Source of the DNA: Mycobacterium lacus
GTDB taxonomy: Bacteria; Actinomycetota; Actinomycetes; Mycobacteriales; Mycobacteriaceae
Assembly: GCF_010731535.1 (NCBI RefSeq)
Contig: NZ_AP022581.1
Coordinates: 3,419,952 to 3,483,951, forward strand
Direction of reading: 5' to 3'
Length of the DNA stretch: 64,000 nucleotides
The notes beneath the pieces are model-generated. The model saw only the letters and a program-made list of their open reading frames with translations. It was not told where the DNA came from and did no database searches. The translations under genes and the position numbers were made by a program. Each line of letters begins with the position of its first letter. Position 1 is the stretch's first letter. Of the stretch, positions 19,523-27,379 are shown piece by piece.

Positions 19523-19576
19523 AGCAGGCGTAAAAGCACCCCAAAAGTGGCCTTTTGGGGTGCTTTTACGCCTGCT
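19523..19576. terminator. Perfect 24-bp hairpin in the ligD-ku intergenic region
   Basis: GCAGGCGTAAAAGCACCCCA... at 19524-19547 pairs perfectly with 19552-19575 around a TGGC loop, and an extra A-T pair closes it. The outer arm (GAGCAGGCGTAAAAG) resembles the GAGCAGACGCAAAAG stem at 4783-4844. It begins 39 bases upstream of the ligD start, so it cannot be ligD's terminator. It more likely came with the adjacent PfkB remnant or belonged to a lost gene. Confidence 0.6.
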
Positions 19577-19596
19577 TGCACCCGCTGGCGGCTCTC

Positions 19597-19869
19597 CGAC
19601 CGGCGATCGGAGCGGCGACGATGACCGCCCACCGCGTTCGCGCAGTGGACACCATGGGCGCCAGCGACGCCTTCGTGGTCGGCCTGCTCGACATGCTGTG
19701 GGAACCTGGCATCTTGGGCGGGCGGGCGGACCCGCACCGGATCGAGCTCGGCATGTTGCCGTCTGCACCCGCGGCGGCGAGCCTGTCGTCAGCGCCGACG
19801 GTCACGCGCGCAGGTGCCGACCCACCCGATCGGACCGTCCTGCTGGATCAATCAGGCTGGCCTCCTTAG
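19597..19869 (+). pseudogene. Remnant of a PfkB-family carbohydrate kinase (3' end)
   Basis: The frame here reads AVDTMGASDAFVVGLLDMLWE, which matches the PfkB/ribokinase C-terminal signature (D-T-x-G-A-G-D-x-F-x-x-G), including the catalytic-base Asp but with Ser for the second Gly. The tail RAGADPPDR is also typical of fructokinase-like members. Nothing upstream supplies the other ~200 residues, and a hairpin sits directly before it, so this is a gene fragment. It probably marks an old deletion between ligD and ku. The left boundary is approximate. Confidence 0.65.
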
Positions 19870-20010
19870 CCTTTCGATGACGCCCTGTCGCACGCGGGCG
19901 TGACACCACGGCGAGAAATCGGGCCGGATCTAGCCGTGGCGTCACGCTCGCGGACAATGAACAGTGCGCATGCTGTTAGCCCATCCGGCGTTGTGGGCAT
20001 ACTGACTTAC

Positions 20011-20901
20011 ATGCGCTCTATCTGGAAGGGTTCGATCGCCTTCGGGCTCGTCAACGTGCCGGTCAAGGTGTACAGCGCCACCGAGGACCACGACATCAGG
20101 TTCCATCAGGTGCACGCCAAGGACAACGGGCGCATCCGATACAAGCGGGTATGCGAGGTGTGCGGGGAGGTCGTAGACTACCACGATCTCGCCCGCGCCT
20201 TTGCGGCCGACGACGGCCGGATTGTGGTGATCACCGACGACGACATCGCCACGATGCCCGAAGAACGCAGCCGCGAGATCGAGGTGCTGGAATTCGTCCC
20301 GGCCAGCGATGTAGACCCGATGATGTTCGACCGCAGCTACTTTCTGGAGCCGGATTCGAAATCGTCCAAATCGTATGTGCTGCTGGCCAAGACGCTCGCC
20401 GAAACCGACCGGATGGCGATCGTGCATTTCACGCTGCGGAACAAGACGCGGCTGGCGGCGTTGCGCGTCAAGGATTTCGGCAAGCGCGACGTGATGGTGG
20501 TGCACACCTTGCTGTGGCCCGACGAGATCCGCGATCCCGATTTCCCGGTGCTGGACAAGAAGGTGGAGATCAAGCCTGCGGAACTCAAGATGGCTGGCCA
20601 GGTGGTGGAGTCGATGGCCGACGACTTCAATCCGGACCGCTACCACGACACCTATCAAGAGCAACTACGCGAGCTCATCGACGCGAAACTCGAAGGCGGG
20701 GAAGCTTTTATCACCGAGGAACAACCAGCCGAGCTAGACGAGACCGAAGACGTCTCCGACCTACTCGCCAAGCTGGAGGCCAGCGTGAAGGCGCGCTCGG
20801 GCAACGGAAGATCATCGGCGACGAAGGCTCCCGCCGAGAAGTCTGCGGCCGAGAAGAAGCCGACCGGGACCCGGGGGGCCAAGGCCCGGTCGAAATCCTG
20901 A
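20011..20901 (+). CDS. ku: NHEJ DNA end-binding protein Ku
   Basis: Ku homodimers ring broken DNA ends and recruit LigD. The 296-residue protein starts at ATG 20011 with MRSIWKGSIAFGLVNVPVKV, the universal bacterial Ku N-terminus. The core includes VHAKDNGRIRYKRVCEVCGE, MFDRSYFLEPD and VMVVHTLLWPDEIRDPDFP. The minimal C-terminal domain (ITEEQPAELDETEDVSDLL) contacts LigD. A lysine-rich tail (KAPAEKSAAEKK to RSKS) extends beyond the roughly 273 residues of M. tuberculosis Ku; such tails bind DNA in other Actinobacteria. No ribosome site precedes the ATG, so the mRNA may be leaderless. It is divergent from ligD. Confidence 0.95.
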   Translation: MRSIWKGSIAFGLVNVPVKVYSATEDHDIRFHQVHAKDNGRIRYKRVCEVCGEVVDYHDLARAFAADDGRIVVITDDDIATMPEERSREIEVLEFVPASDVDPMMFDRSYFLEPDSKSSKSYVLLAKTLAETDRMAIVHFTLRNKTRLAALRVKDFGKRDVMVVHTLLWPDEIRDPDFPVLDKKVEIKPAELKMAGQVVESMADDFNPDRYHDTYQEQLRELIDAKLEGGEAFITEEQPAELDETEDVSDLLAKLEASVKARSGNGRSSATKAPAEKSAAEKKPTGTRGAKARSKS

Positions 20902-20933
20902 CCACTGGTTACGCCGGGCCGGCGGGCAGTCTT

Positions 20934-21095
20934 ATGCCGCCGCGTTGGCTGCCGACACCTGGTCGGCTCCCGTCGGCAACACTCAGGTCGTGGCCGTTAC
21001 CGCCGCGGCATTGGCCCCCCGATACCCGAGCCAATCCGTCCCAAGTCCCCGGCCGCTACGGCCGACACGTCCGGGGCCGCTATCACAGGCGACAT
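20934..21095 (-). pseudogene. Frameshifted PE-domain remnant
   Basis: Reading leftwards from ATG 21095, preceded by a GAGGTG-type ribosome site as in PE genes, the product is MSPVIAAPDVSAVAAGDLGR then IGSGIGG, a clear PE N-terminus. After a one-base frameshift it continues ANAAAVTATT, a stop, then VLPTGADQVSAANAAA and another stop. The order matches the canonical PE segment ending [10 protein letters not shown]. No PGRS or other C-terminal domain follows. This is a dead PE gene fragment at the junction between the two syntenic blocks. Confidence 0.75.
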
Positions 21096-21708
21096 CCGAC
21101 TCACCTCACATCGCCTGCCACCCCGCGAACCGACAAGGGCTCTGCGTGCCGCCCCGCCGCGTAGGAGGATCCGCATTGCGAAGTCTCCGGCTCCACCACC
21201 CCGAGATTGCCGACAAGCCTGGTATGGCCGACTCCACGCGCTCCTCCAGGGAGTCACCGTCGTATCCCACCCGCGATGATCCGAGGACTCTTGGGGCGTT
21301 GGGGAATCGGTTGTGGCGGTGGGCGTCACGTGCCGCATGCTTGTGCTGATGTCGGGGTATTCACCGGCTTTTCGAGCCAGGCGAGCAGGTCATCGTGCGC
21401 CAGGCCATCGCCGAGCGTGTCGGCGGGGCCCGCTGAAGGTCGCCGGCGGTTTGGCCGGGCTGGACCCCGATGTCGATTTTCAGGCACACTTCGCGACGAC
21501 GCCCGGTGCAGGCGCACAGCTTGTTCGGCCCGCACCACCCCGCCCCGTAGTACCGCGAGCAGACGTAAAGGCCCGTTGACACGCCGGGCGCCAGGGGCCT
21601 TTGCGTCTGCTCGGCGCCTGGTCGCCGGGTGCGACCGGCCGGCCCGCGGGTGTGTGGTTAATCTGACTAACCAGTAATGCGCGGCCCTCGAGGCGAGCAC
21701 AGACGGGA
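21096..21708. other. Junction region without a supported gene
   Basis: Apart from the hairpin at 21556-21613, I see no coding sequence that I can assign. Several open frames exist but carry no recognisable motif. This is the stretch where the gene order changes from the Rv0937c neighbourhood to the Rv3272 neighbourhood. Confidence 0.5.
21556..21613. terminator. GAGCAGACG-type hairpin at the block junction
   Basis: CGAGCAGACGTAAAGGCCC (21556-21574) pairs with 21595-21613 over 19 bases with one G-T pair. The stem is nearly the same as the outer stem at 4783-4844. No intact gene ends next to it on either side, so it is probably an orphan terminator left by a rearrangement. Confidence 0.6.
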
Positions 21709-21714
21709 TTGCAG

Positions 21715-22368
21715 ATGGGGCGCTCCGACAACGAGACCTGGGCCGACGCGTTCTTCGCCGACGCGGCGGCCGCGGGCATGCGGCAGCCGGTCATCCCGGC
21801 CTCCGGCCTCGACGCCCGCGGCTATCGGCTGCCATGGCCGTCCGGAATGAGGGTGCTCGAGATCGACCAGCCGCAGGTTCGCGGTTTCAAGACAGCCACG
21901 CTGGCAGCGCTCGGCGCCGCGCCAACGTCCGAGCTGCGCACCGTCCCGATCGACCCGCGACGCGACTGGCCGGGCGCGCTTCGTGACAGGGGTTTCGACC
22001 ACGGGCGGCTGACCGCATGGACCGCCGCGGGCCTGCTCGGGTTCCTTCCGCCGCAGGCCCAGGACCGGTTGCTGGACAACATCACCGCGCTCAGCGCCGA
22101 CGGCAGCCGGCTGGTGGCCGAAGTCTTCCTGAATATCTCCGCCCACCAACACGGTTTGAATGGCGCCACACACACGTGGCGCGAAAACGGACTCGACATT
22201 GAACTCGACAATTTGGGCTTTGCTAGCGACCGCAACGACATAGCGACCCACCTGGAGCACTGCGGCAGGCGCTCCGCTCGCACTTCACTGAATCAGTTGT
22301 TAACCGACGACGACGCCCCGTCGGGCAAGAACTACTACTGCACCGCGGTATTGCACAAGGCAGCTTGA
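21715..22368 (+). CDS. N-terminally truncated SAM-dependent methyltransferase
   Basis: The frame of about 217 residues belongs to the same family as the gene at 14373, with FFADAAAAGMRQPVIPASGLDARGYRLPW, EIDQPQVRGFKTATLAALGA and LLGFLPPQAQDRLLDNI. Full members are about 300 residues and begin with a conserved ~80-residue N-terminal part, which is missing here. The C-terminal segment is also slightly odd where the family has a W-rich loop, though it ends normally (YYCTAVLHKAA). It is likely a decaying gene. A TTG at 21709 and ATG at 21715 are possible starts. It lies 15 bases before the CoA-transferase gene on the same strand. Confidence 0.65.
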   Translation: MGRSDNETWADAFFADAAAAGMRQPVIPASGLDARGYRLPWPSGMRVLEIDQPQVRGFKTATLAALGAAPTSELRTVPIDPRRDWPGALRDRGFDHGRLTAWTAAGLLGFLPPQAQDRLLDNITALSADGSRLVAEVFLNISAHQHGLNGATHTWRENGLDIELDNLGFASDRNDIATHLEHCGRRSARTSLNQLLTDDDAPSGKNYYCTAVLHKAA

Positions 22369-22383
22369 AAGAAAGGCCCCAGC

Positions 22384-23580
22384 ATGCCAAACAGCAACGC
22401 CCCCAGGCCACTTGACGGATTTCGGGTTCTCGATTTCACCCAGAACGTGGCCGGGCCGCTGGCCGGACAGGTGCTGGCCGACCTGGGCGCCGAGGTCATC
22501 AAGGTCGAGGCGCCCGGCGGTGAGGCCGCCCGGCAGATCACCTCAGTTCTTCCCGGACGCCCACCGCTCGCCACATACTTTCTGCCCAACAACCGGGGCA
22601 AGAAGTCGGTGGCGGTGGACCTGACCACCGACGAGGCCAGGCAACAGATACTGCGACTGGCCGACACCGCCGACGTCGTGCTGGAAGGATTTCGCCCTGG
22701 GGTCATGGAACGAATGGGCCTGGGTCCCGGCGACTTGCGGTCCCGCAACCCCAAACTGATCTATGCGCGCCTGAGCGCTTTCGGCGGCAACGGCCCGGAG
22801 GGCACCCGGCCGGGCGTCGATCTGATGGTCGCCGCGGAGGCCGGCATGACCACCGGGATGCCCACACCGGACGGCAAGCCGCAGATCATTCCGTTCCAAC
22901 TCGTCGACAACGCCAGCGGTCACGTGCTGGCCGAGGCGGTGCTGGCCGCACTGCTCAACCGCGAGCGGCACGGGGTGGCCGACATCGTCCGGGTCGCGAT
23001 GTACGACGTCGCGGTGGGCCTGCAAGCCAACCAGCTGACCATGCACCTGAACAAGCCCACCGGCGATCAGTCGAATTCGGAACTGCCACCGAAAGCTAAG
23101 CGGCGCAAGGGAGTTGGCTTTGCCACCCAGCCGTCGGACGCGTTCCGGGCCGCTGACGGATGGATCGTCATCAGCGCGTATGTGCCCAAGCACTGGCAGA
23201 AGTTGTGTCAGATCATCGGCCGGACCGATCTCCTCGACGACGAGCGATTCATCGACCAACGTGCGCGGGCGCTCAACTACCCCGAGTTGACCGAAGAACT
23301 GCAGTCGGCGCTGGCCGCCAAAACCGCCGCCGAATGGGTCGGGCTGTTGCACGAAGGCGGCCTGATGGCCTGCCTTCCCTACACCTGGAAACAAGTCGTC
23401 GACACCCCGCTGTTCGCTGAGAACGACCTCGCCGTGGAAGTTGGCAGCGGGGATGACGCAGTCACGGTGATCCGCACACCGGCGCGCTACTCCAGCTTCG
23501 ACGCCGTGGTCACCGAACCCCCACCGGCCCCGGGTCAACACAACGACGTGTTCCTGACCGCTCGGGGAACCGCTTCCTGA
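22384..23580 (+). CDS. Family III CoA-transferase (CaiB/BaiF)
   Basis: The 398-residue protein moves CoA between carboxylic acids by the family III mechanism and corresponds to Rv3272. The N-terminal Rossmann-like half has FRVLDFTQNVAGPLAGQ, LADLGAEVIKVEAP and YFLPNNRGKKSVAVDL. The expected catalytic aspartate is Asp146 in GTRPGVDLMVAAEAG. Later segments DAFRAADGWIVISAYVPKHW and RFIDQRARALNYPEL are typical. AAAGG lies 8-12 bases before the ATG. The acid substrate is unknown. It is the first gene of the second syntenic block. Confidence 0.88.
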   Translation: MPNSNAPRPLDGFRVLDFTQNVAGPLAGQVLADLGAEVIKVEAPGGEAARQITSVLPGRPPLATYFLPNNRGKKSVAVDLTTDEARQQILRLADTADVVLEGFRPGVMERMGLGPGDLRSRNPKLIYARLSAFGGNGPEGTRPGVDLMVAAEAGMTTGMPTPDGKPQIIPFQLVDNASGHVLAEAVLAALLNRERHGVADIVRVAMYDVAVGLQANQLTMHLNKPTGDQSNSELPPKAKRRKGVGFATQPSDAFRAADGWIVISAYVPKHWQKLCQIIGRTDLLDDERFIDQRARALNYPELTEELQSALAAKTAAEWVGLLHEGGLMACLPYTWKQVVDTPLFAENDLAVEVGSGDDAVTVIRTPARYSSFDAVVTEPPPAPGQHNDVFLTARGTAS

Positions 23581-23921
23581 TCGGCGCAGCGGCACCAGTT
23601 CAGGCCGAGGTTCCGCAAGCGGCATATGCGCGTTGGCGCCTGATCAGATGTGGTGAAAACGTGCGTTTTGAGCCGCGGCCGCTAGTAGAGTTGGGCGTCC
23701 GTTGCTCGATCCCTTCAGCAACGTGGCGAGTGTCGTTGGCGGAGGCGCGACATGGTGTGGTCCGGGCGAGCGGGCAAAGCGGTGACGTTCGTCCGCGCGG
23801 GGGCGCGACCGACGAACGTCACACCGGGGCGTTGTTGGCGCTGCGCGGCTCACCGATCATCGTGGCCCCCGCCGCGATTGGCCGATAGGCAAGGTTAGCC
23901 AGCCAGGAAGGGTCGGGTGCG
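23581..23921. other. Intergenic region upstream of the PPE gene
   Basis: About 340 bases with no supported gene. It contains the 12-bp inverted repeat listed at 23782-23822 and, near its end, AGGAAGGG as ribosome site for the PPE gene. Confidence 0.5.
23782..23822. promoter_or_regulatory. 12-bp perfect inverted repeat upstream of the PPE gene
   Basis: GTGACGTTCGTC (23782-23793) and GACGAACGTCAC (23811-23822) are perfect arms around a 17-base GC-rich spacer. It lies 100 bases upstream of the PPE start. Either an operator for a dimeric regulator or an RNA hairpin ending the CoA-transferase transcript is possible; there is no T-run. Confidence 0.4.
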
Positions 23922-24857
23922 ATGAATTTTGTGGTGGCGCCGCCGGAGGTGAATTCGGCGCTGATGTACAGCGGCGCGGGCTCGGGGCCGATGCTAGACG
24001 CCGCGTCGGCCTGGGATGGGTTGGCCGCCGAGTTGGGCTCGGCGGCGGGCTCGTTTTCGTCGCTGATCTCAGTGCTGGCGGGTTCGTCGTGGCAAGGTCC
24101 GGCATCGATGGCGATGGCGGCCGCGGCCGTGCCGTACGCGCGGTGGCTGAGCACGGCGGCGGACCGGGCCGGGGCCGCGTCGGCGCAGGCGAAGGCGGCG
24201 GCGGCCGTCTACGAGGCGGCCCGGGCGGCCGTCGTGCATCCGGTTTCGGTGGCGGCCAACCGCAGCGAGCTGGTGTCCCTGGTGATCTGGAATCTGTTCG
24301 GACAAAATGCCCCGGCGATAGCGGCCACCGAGGCCGAATACGAGGAGATGTGGGCCCAGGATGTGAGCGTGATGGTCGATTACCACGGCGAGGCTGCGGC
24401 GGTGGCCGCGCAGTTGTCGCCGTGGGAACAGGCGCCTGGGGTCGTCGCGCCTGCGCAGGGTGTCACCGAATATGGCGCCATTCTGGCGTTCGTGGCCGTG
24501 CTGGCCTCCCTTGCCACCTCAACCCGGGACACTCTGCAGAAATCACTCCAGAACTCATTTGATGCGGTAACCGATGCGCTCAACGCCGTGGCATCGTGCA
24601 CCCAGTCCACAGTGGCTAGCCAGCGCGCTTTCAACGAGTCAGAGCTCAATGCTGCGCGGACCGTGATCACGACCGACGGCAGCGCGGCGGTCTCAGCTCT
24701 CCGCTCGGGCGACGTCACCGGTGCCGCGTTGAATGTCGCGGGCGCGGGTCTGTATGCCGCTGGGACGGCGGTGTCTCTGGGAAGTAGCAACCTCACCTTC
24801 CCTTTGACCTTGCTCGGTGCCGACCTGCAAGCGGCGGGAACTGCCCTCGCCCCGTGA
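23922..24857 (+). CDS. PPE family protein (311 aa)
   Basis: The N-terminal ~175 residues are a PPE domain: [20 protein letters not shown] with Pro-Pro-Glu at residues 7-9, then [18 protein letters not shown] with the WxG motif and [37 protein letters not shown]. These proteins are exported by type VII systems, usually paired with a PE protein and an EspG chaperone. The ~135-residue C-terminal part is neither the SVP nor the MPTR repeat type; it is alanine-rich with alternating hydrophobic stretches. AGGAAGGG precedes the ATG. No intact PE partner is adjacent. From memory H37Rv has no PPE gene between Rv3272 and Rv3273, so it is probably an insertion in this lineage or a loss there. Confidence 0.88.
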   Translation: MNFVVAPPEVNSALMYSGAGSGPMLDAASAWDGLAAELGSAAGSFSSLISVLAGSSWQGPASMAMAAAAVPYARWLSTAADRAGAASAQAKAAAAVYEAARAAVVHPVSVAANRSELVSLVIWNLFGQNAPAIAATEAEYEEMWAQDVSVMVDYHGEAAAVAAQLSPWEQAPGVVAPAQGVTEYGAILAFVAVLASLATSTRDTLQKSLQNSFDAVTDALNAVASCTQSTVASQRAFNESELNAARTVITTDGSAAVSALRSGDVTGAALNVAGAGLYAAGTAVSLGSSNLTFPLTLLGADLQAAGTALAP

Positions 24858-24978
24858 CCCACTTGGCCGCCTCGAGCTCGGCGGCTTGGAGTGTCCATTC
24901 TTTGAATCGCCGATGAATCCGCACCCGGGCTCGTCGAATCGACGTGGCCATCGGGCAAGATGGCATTGCGTGCCTGGT

Positions 24979-25002
24979 GGCGGGCGGCAATTGCTGCCCG
25001 CC
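24979..25002. promoter_or_regulatory. 24-bp near-perfect palindrome
   Basis: GGCGGGCGGCAA followed directly by TTGCTGCCCGCC is symmetric with one G/T exception and no spacer. It lies 122 bases after the PPE stop and 134 bases before the SulP-type start. It could be a protein-binding site for the SulP gene or a terminator stem without a T-run. Confidence 0.35.
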
Positions 25003-25135
25003 ATTTCGCCTGTCTCGATGCCCGGCTGAACACCCGATTGACGCACCACGTTCAAGCCGGTCATGAAGCGTCGTCAACGTGCCCTAGCGGACCGCGCGCC
25101 GACGGCCTTGTTGACCGGTCTCGAGGACTCAAAAT

Positions 25136-27379
25136 ATGATCGCCACTGTCAAGAACTCCGTCGATTCGTCCAAATCTCGGTCAATCCTGGCTAATTTGCG
25201 GCACGACGTCCCCGCGTCGCTCGTCGTCTTCCTTGTCGCGCTGCCCCTCTCGCTGGGGATCGCCATCGCGTCCGGGGCTCCGCTGATGGCTGGTCTCATC
25301 GCCGCGGTAGTGGGCGGCATTGTCGCCGGGGCAATTGGCGGGTCGCCGTTTCAGGTCAGCGGTCCGGCTGCGGGTCTCACCGTGGTGGTCGCCGGGCTGA
25401 TCGACGAGCTCGGTTGGCCGATGTTGTGCCTGATGACCATTGGCGCGGGCGCACTGCAGATCGTGTTCGGCCTGAGCCGGATGGCGCGCGCTGCGCTGGC
25501 CATCGCACCAGTCGTGGTGCACGCCATGCTGGCGGGCATCGGCATCACCATCGCCTTGCAGCAGGTTCATGTGCTGATGGGTGGTACGTCGCACAGCTCG
25601 GCGTGGAAAAACATCGTGGCGTTGCCGGACGGGATCCTCCATCACGAACTGCACGAAGTGATCGTTGGCGGAACGGTCATCGCCATTTTGGTGGTGTGGT
25701 CGAGGCTGCCCGCGAAGCTGCGAACCATTCCCGGCCCACTCGTGGCCATCGTGGCGGCGACCGCGCTAACGATGGCGGTGGGGCTAGACACCGAACGAAT
25801 CAACCTCTCCGGCAACTTCTTCGAGGCCATCGGCTTGCCCAGGCTGCCCGAAACGTCCCCGGGGGGGCAGCCGTGGACCCACGAGATCAGCGCGATAGCG
25901 CTCGGTGCCCTCACGATCGCGCTGATCGCCAGCGTCGAATCGCTGCTGTGCGCGGTCGGTGTCGACAAGCTGCACCAGGGTCCGCGCACCGACTTCAACC
26001 GGGAAATAATCGGGCAGGGCAGCGCGAACGTGGTGTCCGGATTGCTCGGTGGGCTGCCGATCACCGGTGTCATCGTGCGCAGCTCGGCCAATGTGGCCGC
26101 CGGCGCTCGCACCCGGATGTCGTCGATCCTGCACGGTGTGTGGGTCCTGCTGTTCGCGTCACTGTTCACCAATTTGGTGGAACTCATTCCCAAGGCGGCG
26201 CTGGCCGGCCTGCTCATCGTGATCGGTGCCCAGCTCATCAAGCTGGCTCACATCAAATTGGCCTGGCGCACCGGCAATTTCGCGATCTACGCCATCACCA
26301 TAGTCTCGGTGGTGTTCCTCAACCTGCTGGAGGGTGTGGCCATTGGACTTGCCGTCGCGGTGGTATTCCTCCTGGTGCGGGTGGTACGCGCGCCCGTCGA
26401 GGTCAAACCGGTTGGCGGCGAGCAGTCCAGGCAGTGGCGGGTCGATATCGATGGCACGTTGAGCTTCTTGCTTCTGCCCCGCCTGACCACCGTGTTGTCG
26501 AAGCTGCCCGAGGGCTCGGAGGTGACGCTCAACCTCAACGCGGACTACATCGATGACTCTGTCTCCGAAGCCATTTCCGACTGGCGACGCGCCCACCAGA
26601 CGAGGGGCGGAGTCGTAGCGATCGTCGAAACGTCGCCCGCGAAGCTACACCACGCGCACATTGGACCGCCGAAGCGCCACTTCGCGTCCGAACCGATAGG
26701 ACTGGTTCCATGGCGGTCGGCGCGTGGCAATCACCGCGGCGATGCCAACACTTCGGTTCTGGACCGCATCGATGAGTACCACCGCAACGGTGCCGCCATG
26801 TTGCACTCGCACATCGCCGGGCTCACCGATTCGCAGAACCCGTATGAGCTGTTCCTCACCTGTGCCGACTCACGGATACTGCCCAACGTCATCACCGCCA
26901 GCGGCCCTGGCGACCTGTACACCGTGCGCAACTTCGGCAACCTGGTGCCGCCCGATCCGGCCGACCGATCGGTCGACGCCGCTCTCGACTTTGCCGTCAA
27001 CGAGCTCGGTGTCAGTTCGGTTGTCGTCTGCGGACATTCGTCGTGCGGCGCGATGACGGCGCTACTGGAGGGTGCCGCGGACGCGGCGACGCCCATGGGT
27101 CGTTGGCTGGAGAATGCCCGCGACAGTCTCGTCGCCTACCAGGATCACCATCCGGCACGCCGGAGCGCGGAGGCCAGCGGCTACCCGGAAGCCGACCAGC
27201 TCAGCATCGTCAACGTCGCCATTCAGGTGGAAAGGCTGACCCGCCACCCGATTCTGGCTTCCGCGGTCGCGTCCGATGAGGTGCAGGTCGTCGGTATTTT
27301 CTTCGACATTTCGACCGCACGCGTGTACGAGGTGCGTCAGGACGGCATCGTATGCCCTGACGAGTCCGTCGGCACGTAA
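25136..27379 (+). CDS. SulP-family anion transporter fused to a beta-carbonic anhydrase
   Basis: The 747-residue protein corresponds to Rv3273. Residues ~20-420 form the SulP/SLC26 membrane domain with 10 or more hydrophobic segments ([37 protein letters not shown]). Residues ~430-520 look like a divergent STAS domain. The C-terminal ~220 residues are a beta-class carbonic anhydrase with zinc ligands Cys576, His634 and Cys637 and the Asp578/Arg580 dyad (CADSR, GHSSCG). The fusion suggests bicarbonate uptake coupled to CO2/bicarbonate interconversion at the membrane. GAGGA lies 10-14 bases before the ATG at 25136. Its 3' end overlaps the convergent mmpL gene by 43 bases. Confidence 0.93.
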   Translation: MIATVKNSVDSSKSRSILANLRHDVPASLVVFLVALPLSLGIAIASGAPLMAGLIAAVVGGIVAGAIGGSPFQVSGPAAGLTVVVAGLIDELGWPMLCLMTIGAGALQIVFGLSRMARAALAIAPVVVHAMLAGIGITIALQQVHVLMGGTSHSSAWKNIVALPDGILHHELHEVIVGGTVIAILVVWSRLPAKLRTIPGPLVAIVAATALTMAVGLDTERINLSGNFFEAIGLPRLPETSPGGQPWTHEISAIALGALTIALIASVESLLCAVGVDKLHQGPRTDFNREIIGQGSANVVSGLLGGLPITGVIVRSSANVAAGARTRMSSILHGVWVLLFASLFTNLVELIPKAALAGLLIVIGAQLIKLAHIKLAWRTGNFAIYAITIVSVVFLNLLEGVAIGLAVAVVFLLVRVVRAPVEVKPVGGEQSRQWRVDIDGTLSFLLLPRLTTVLSKLPEGSEVTLNLNADYIDDSVSEAISDWRRAHQTRGGVVAIVETSPAKLHHAHIGPPKRHFASEPIGLVPWRSARGNHRGDANTSVLDRIDEYHRNGAAMLHSHIAGLTDSQNPYELFLTCADSRILPNVITASGPGDLYTVRNFGNLVPPDPADRSVDAALDFAVNELGVSSVVVCGHSSCGAMTALLEGAADAATPMGRWLENARDSLVAYQDHHPARRSAEASGYPEADQLSIVNVAIQVERLTRHPILASAVASDEVQVVGIFFDISTARVYEVRQDGIVCPDESVGT

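Noticed and set aside
20934..24857. PE/PPE pair formed by the PE remnant and the PPE gene
   Set aside because: They are on opposite strands, nearly 3 kb apart, and the PE copy is frameshifted, so they are not a working secreted pair.
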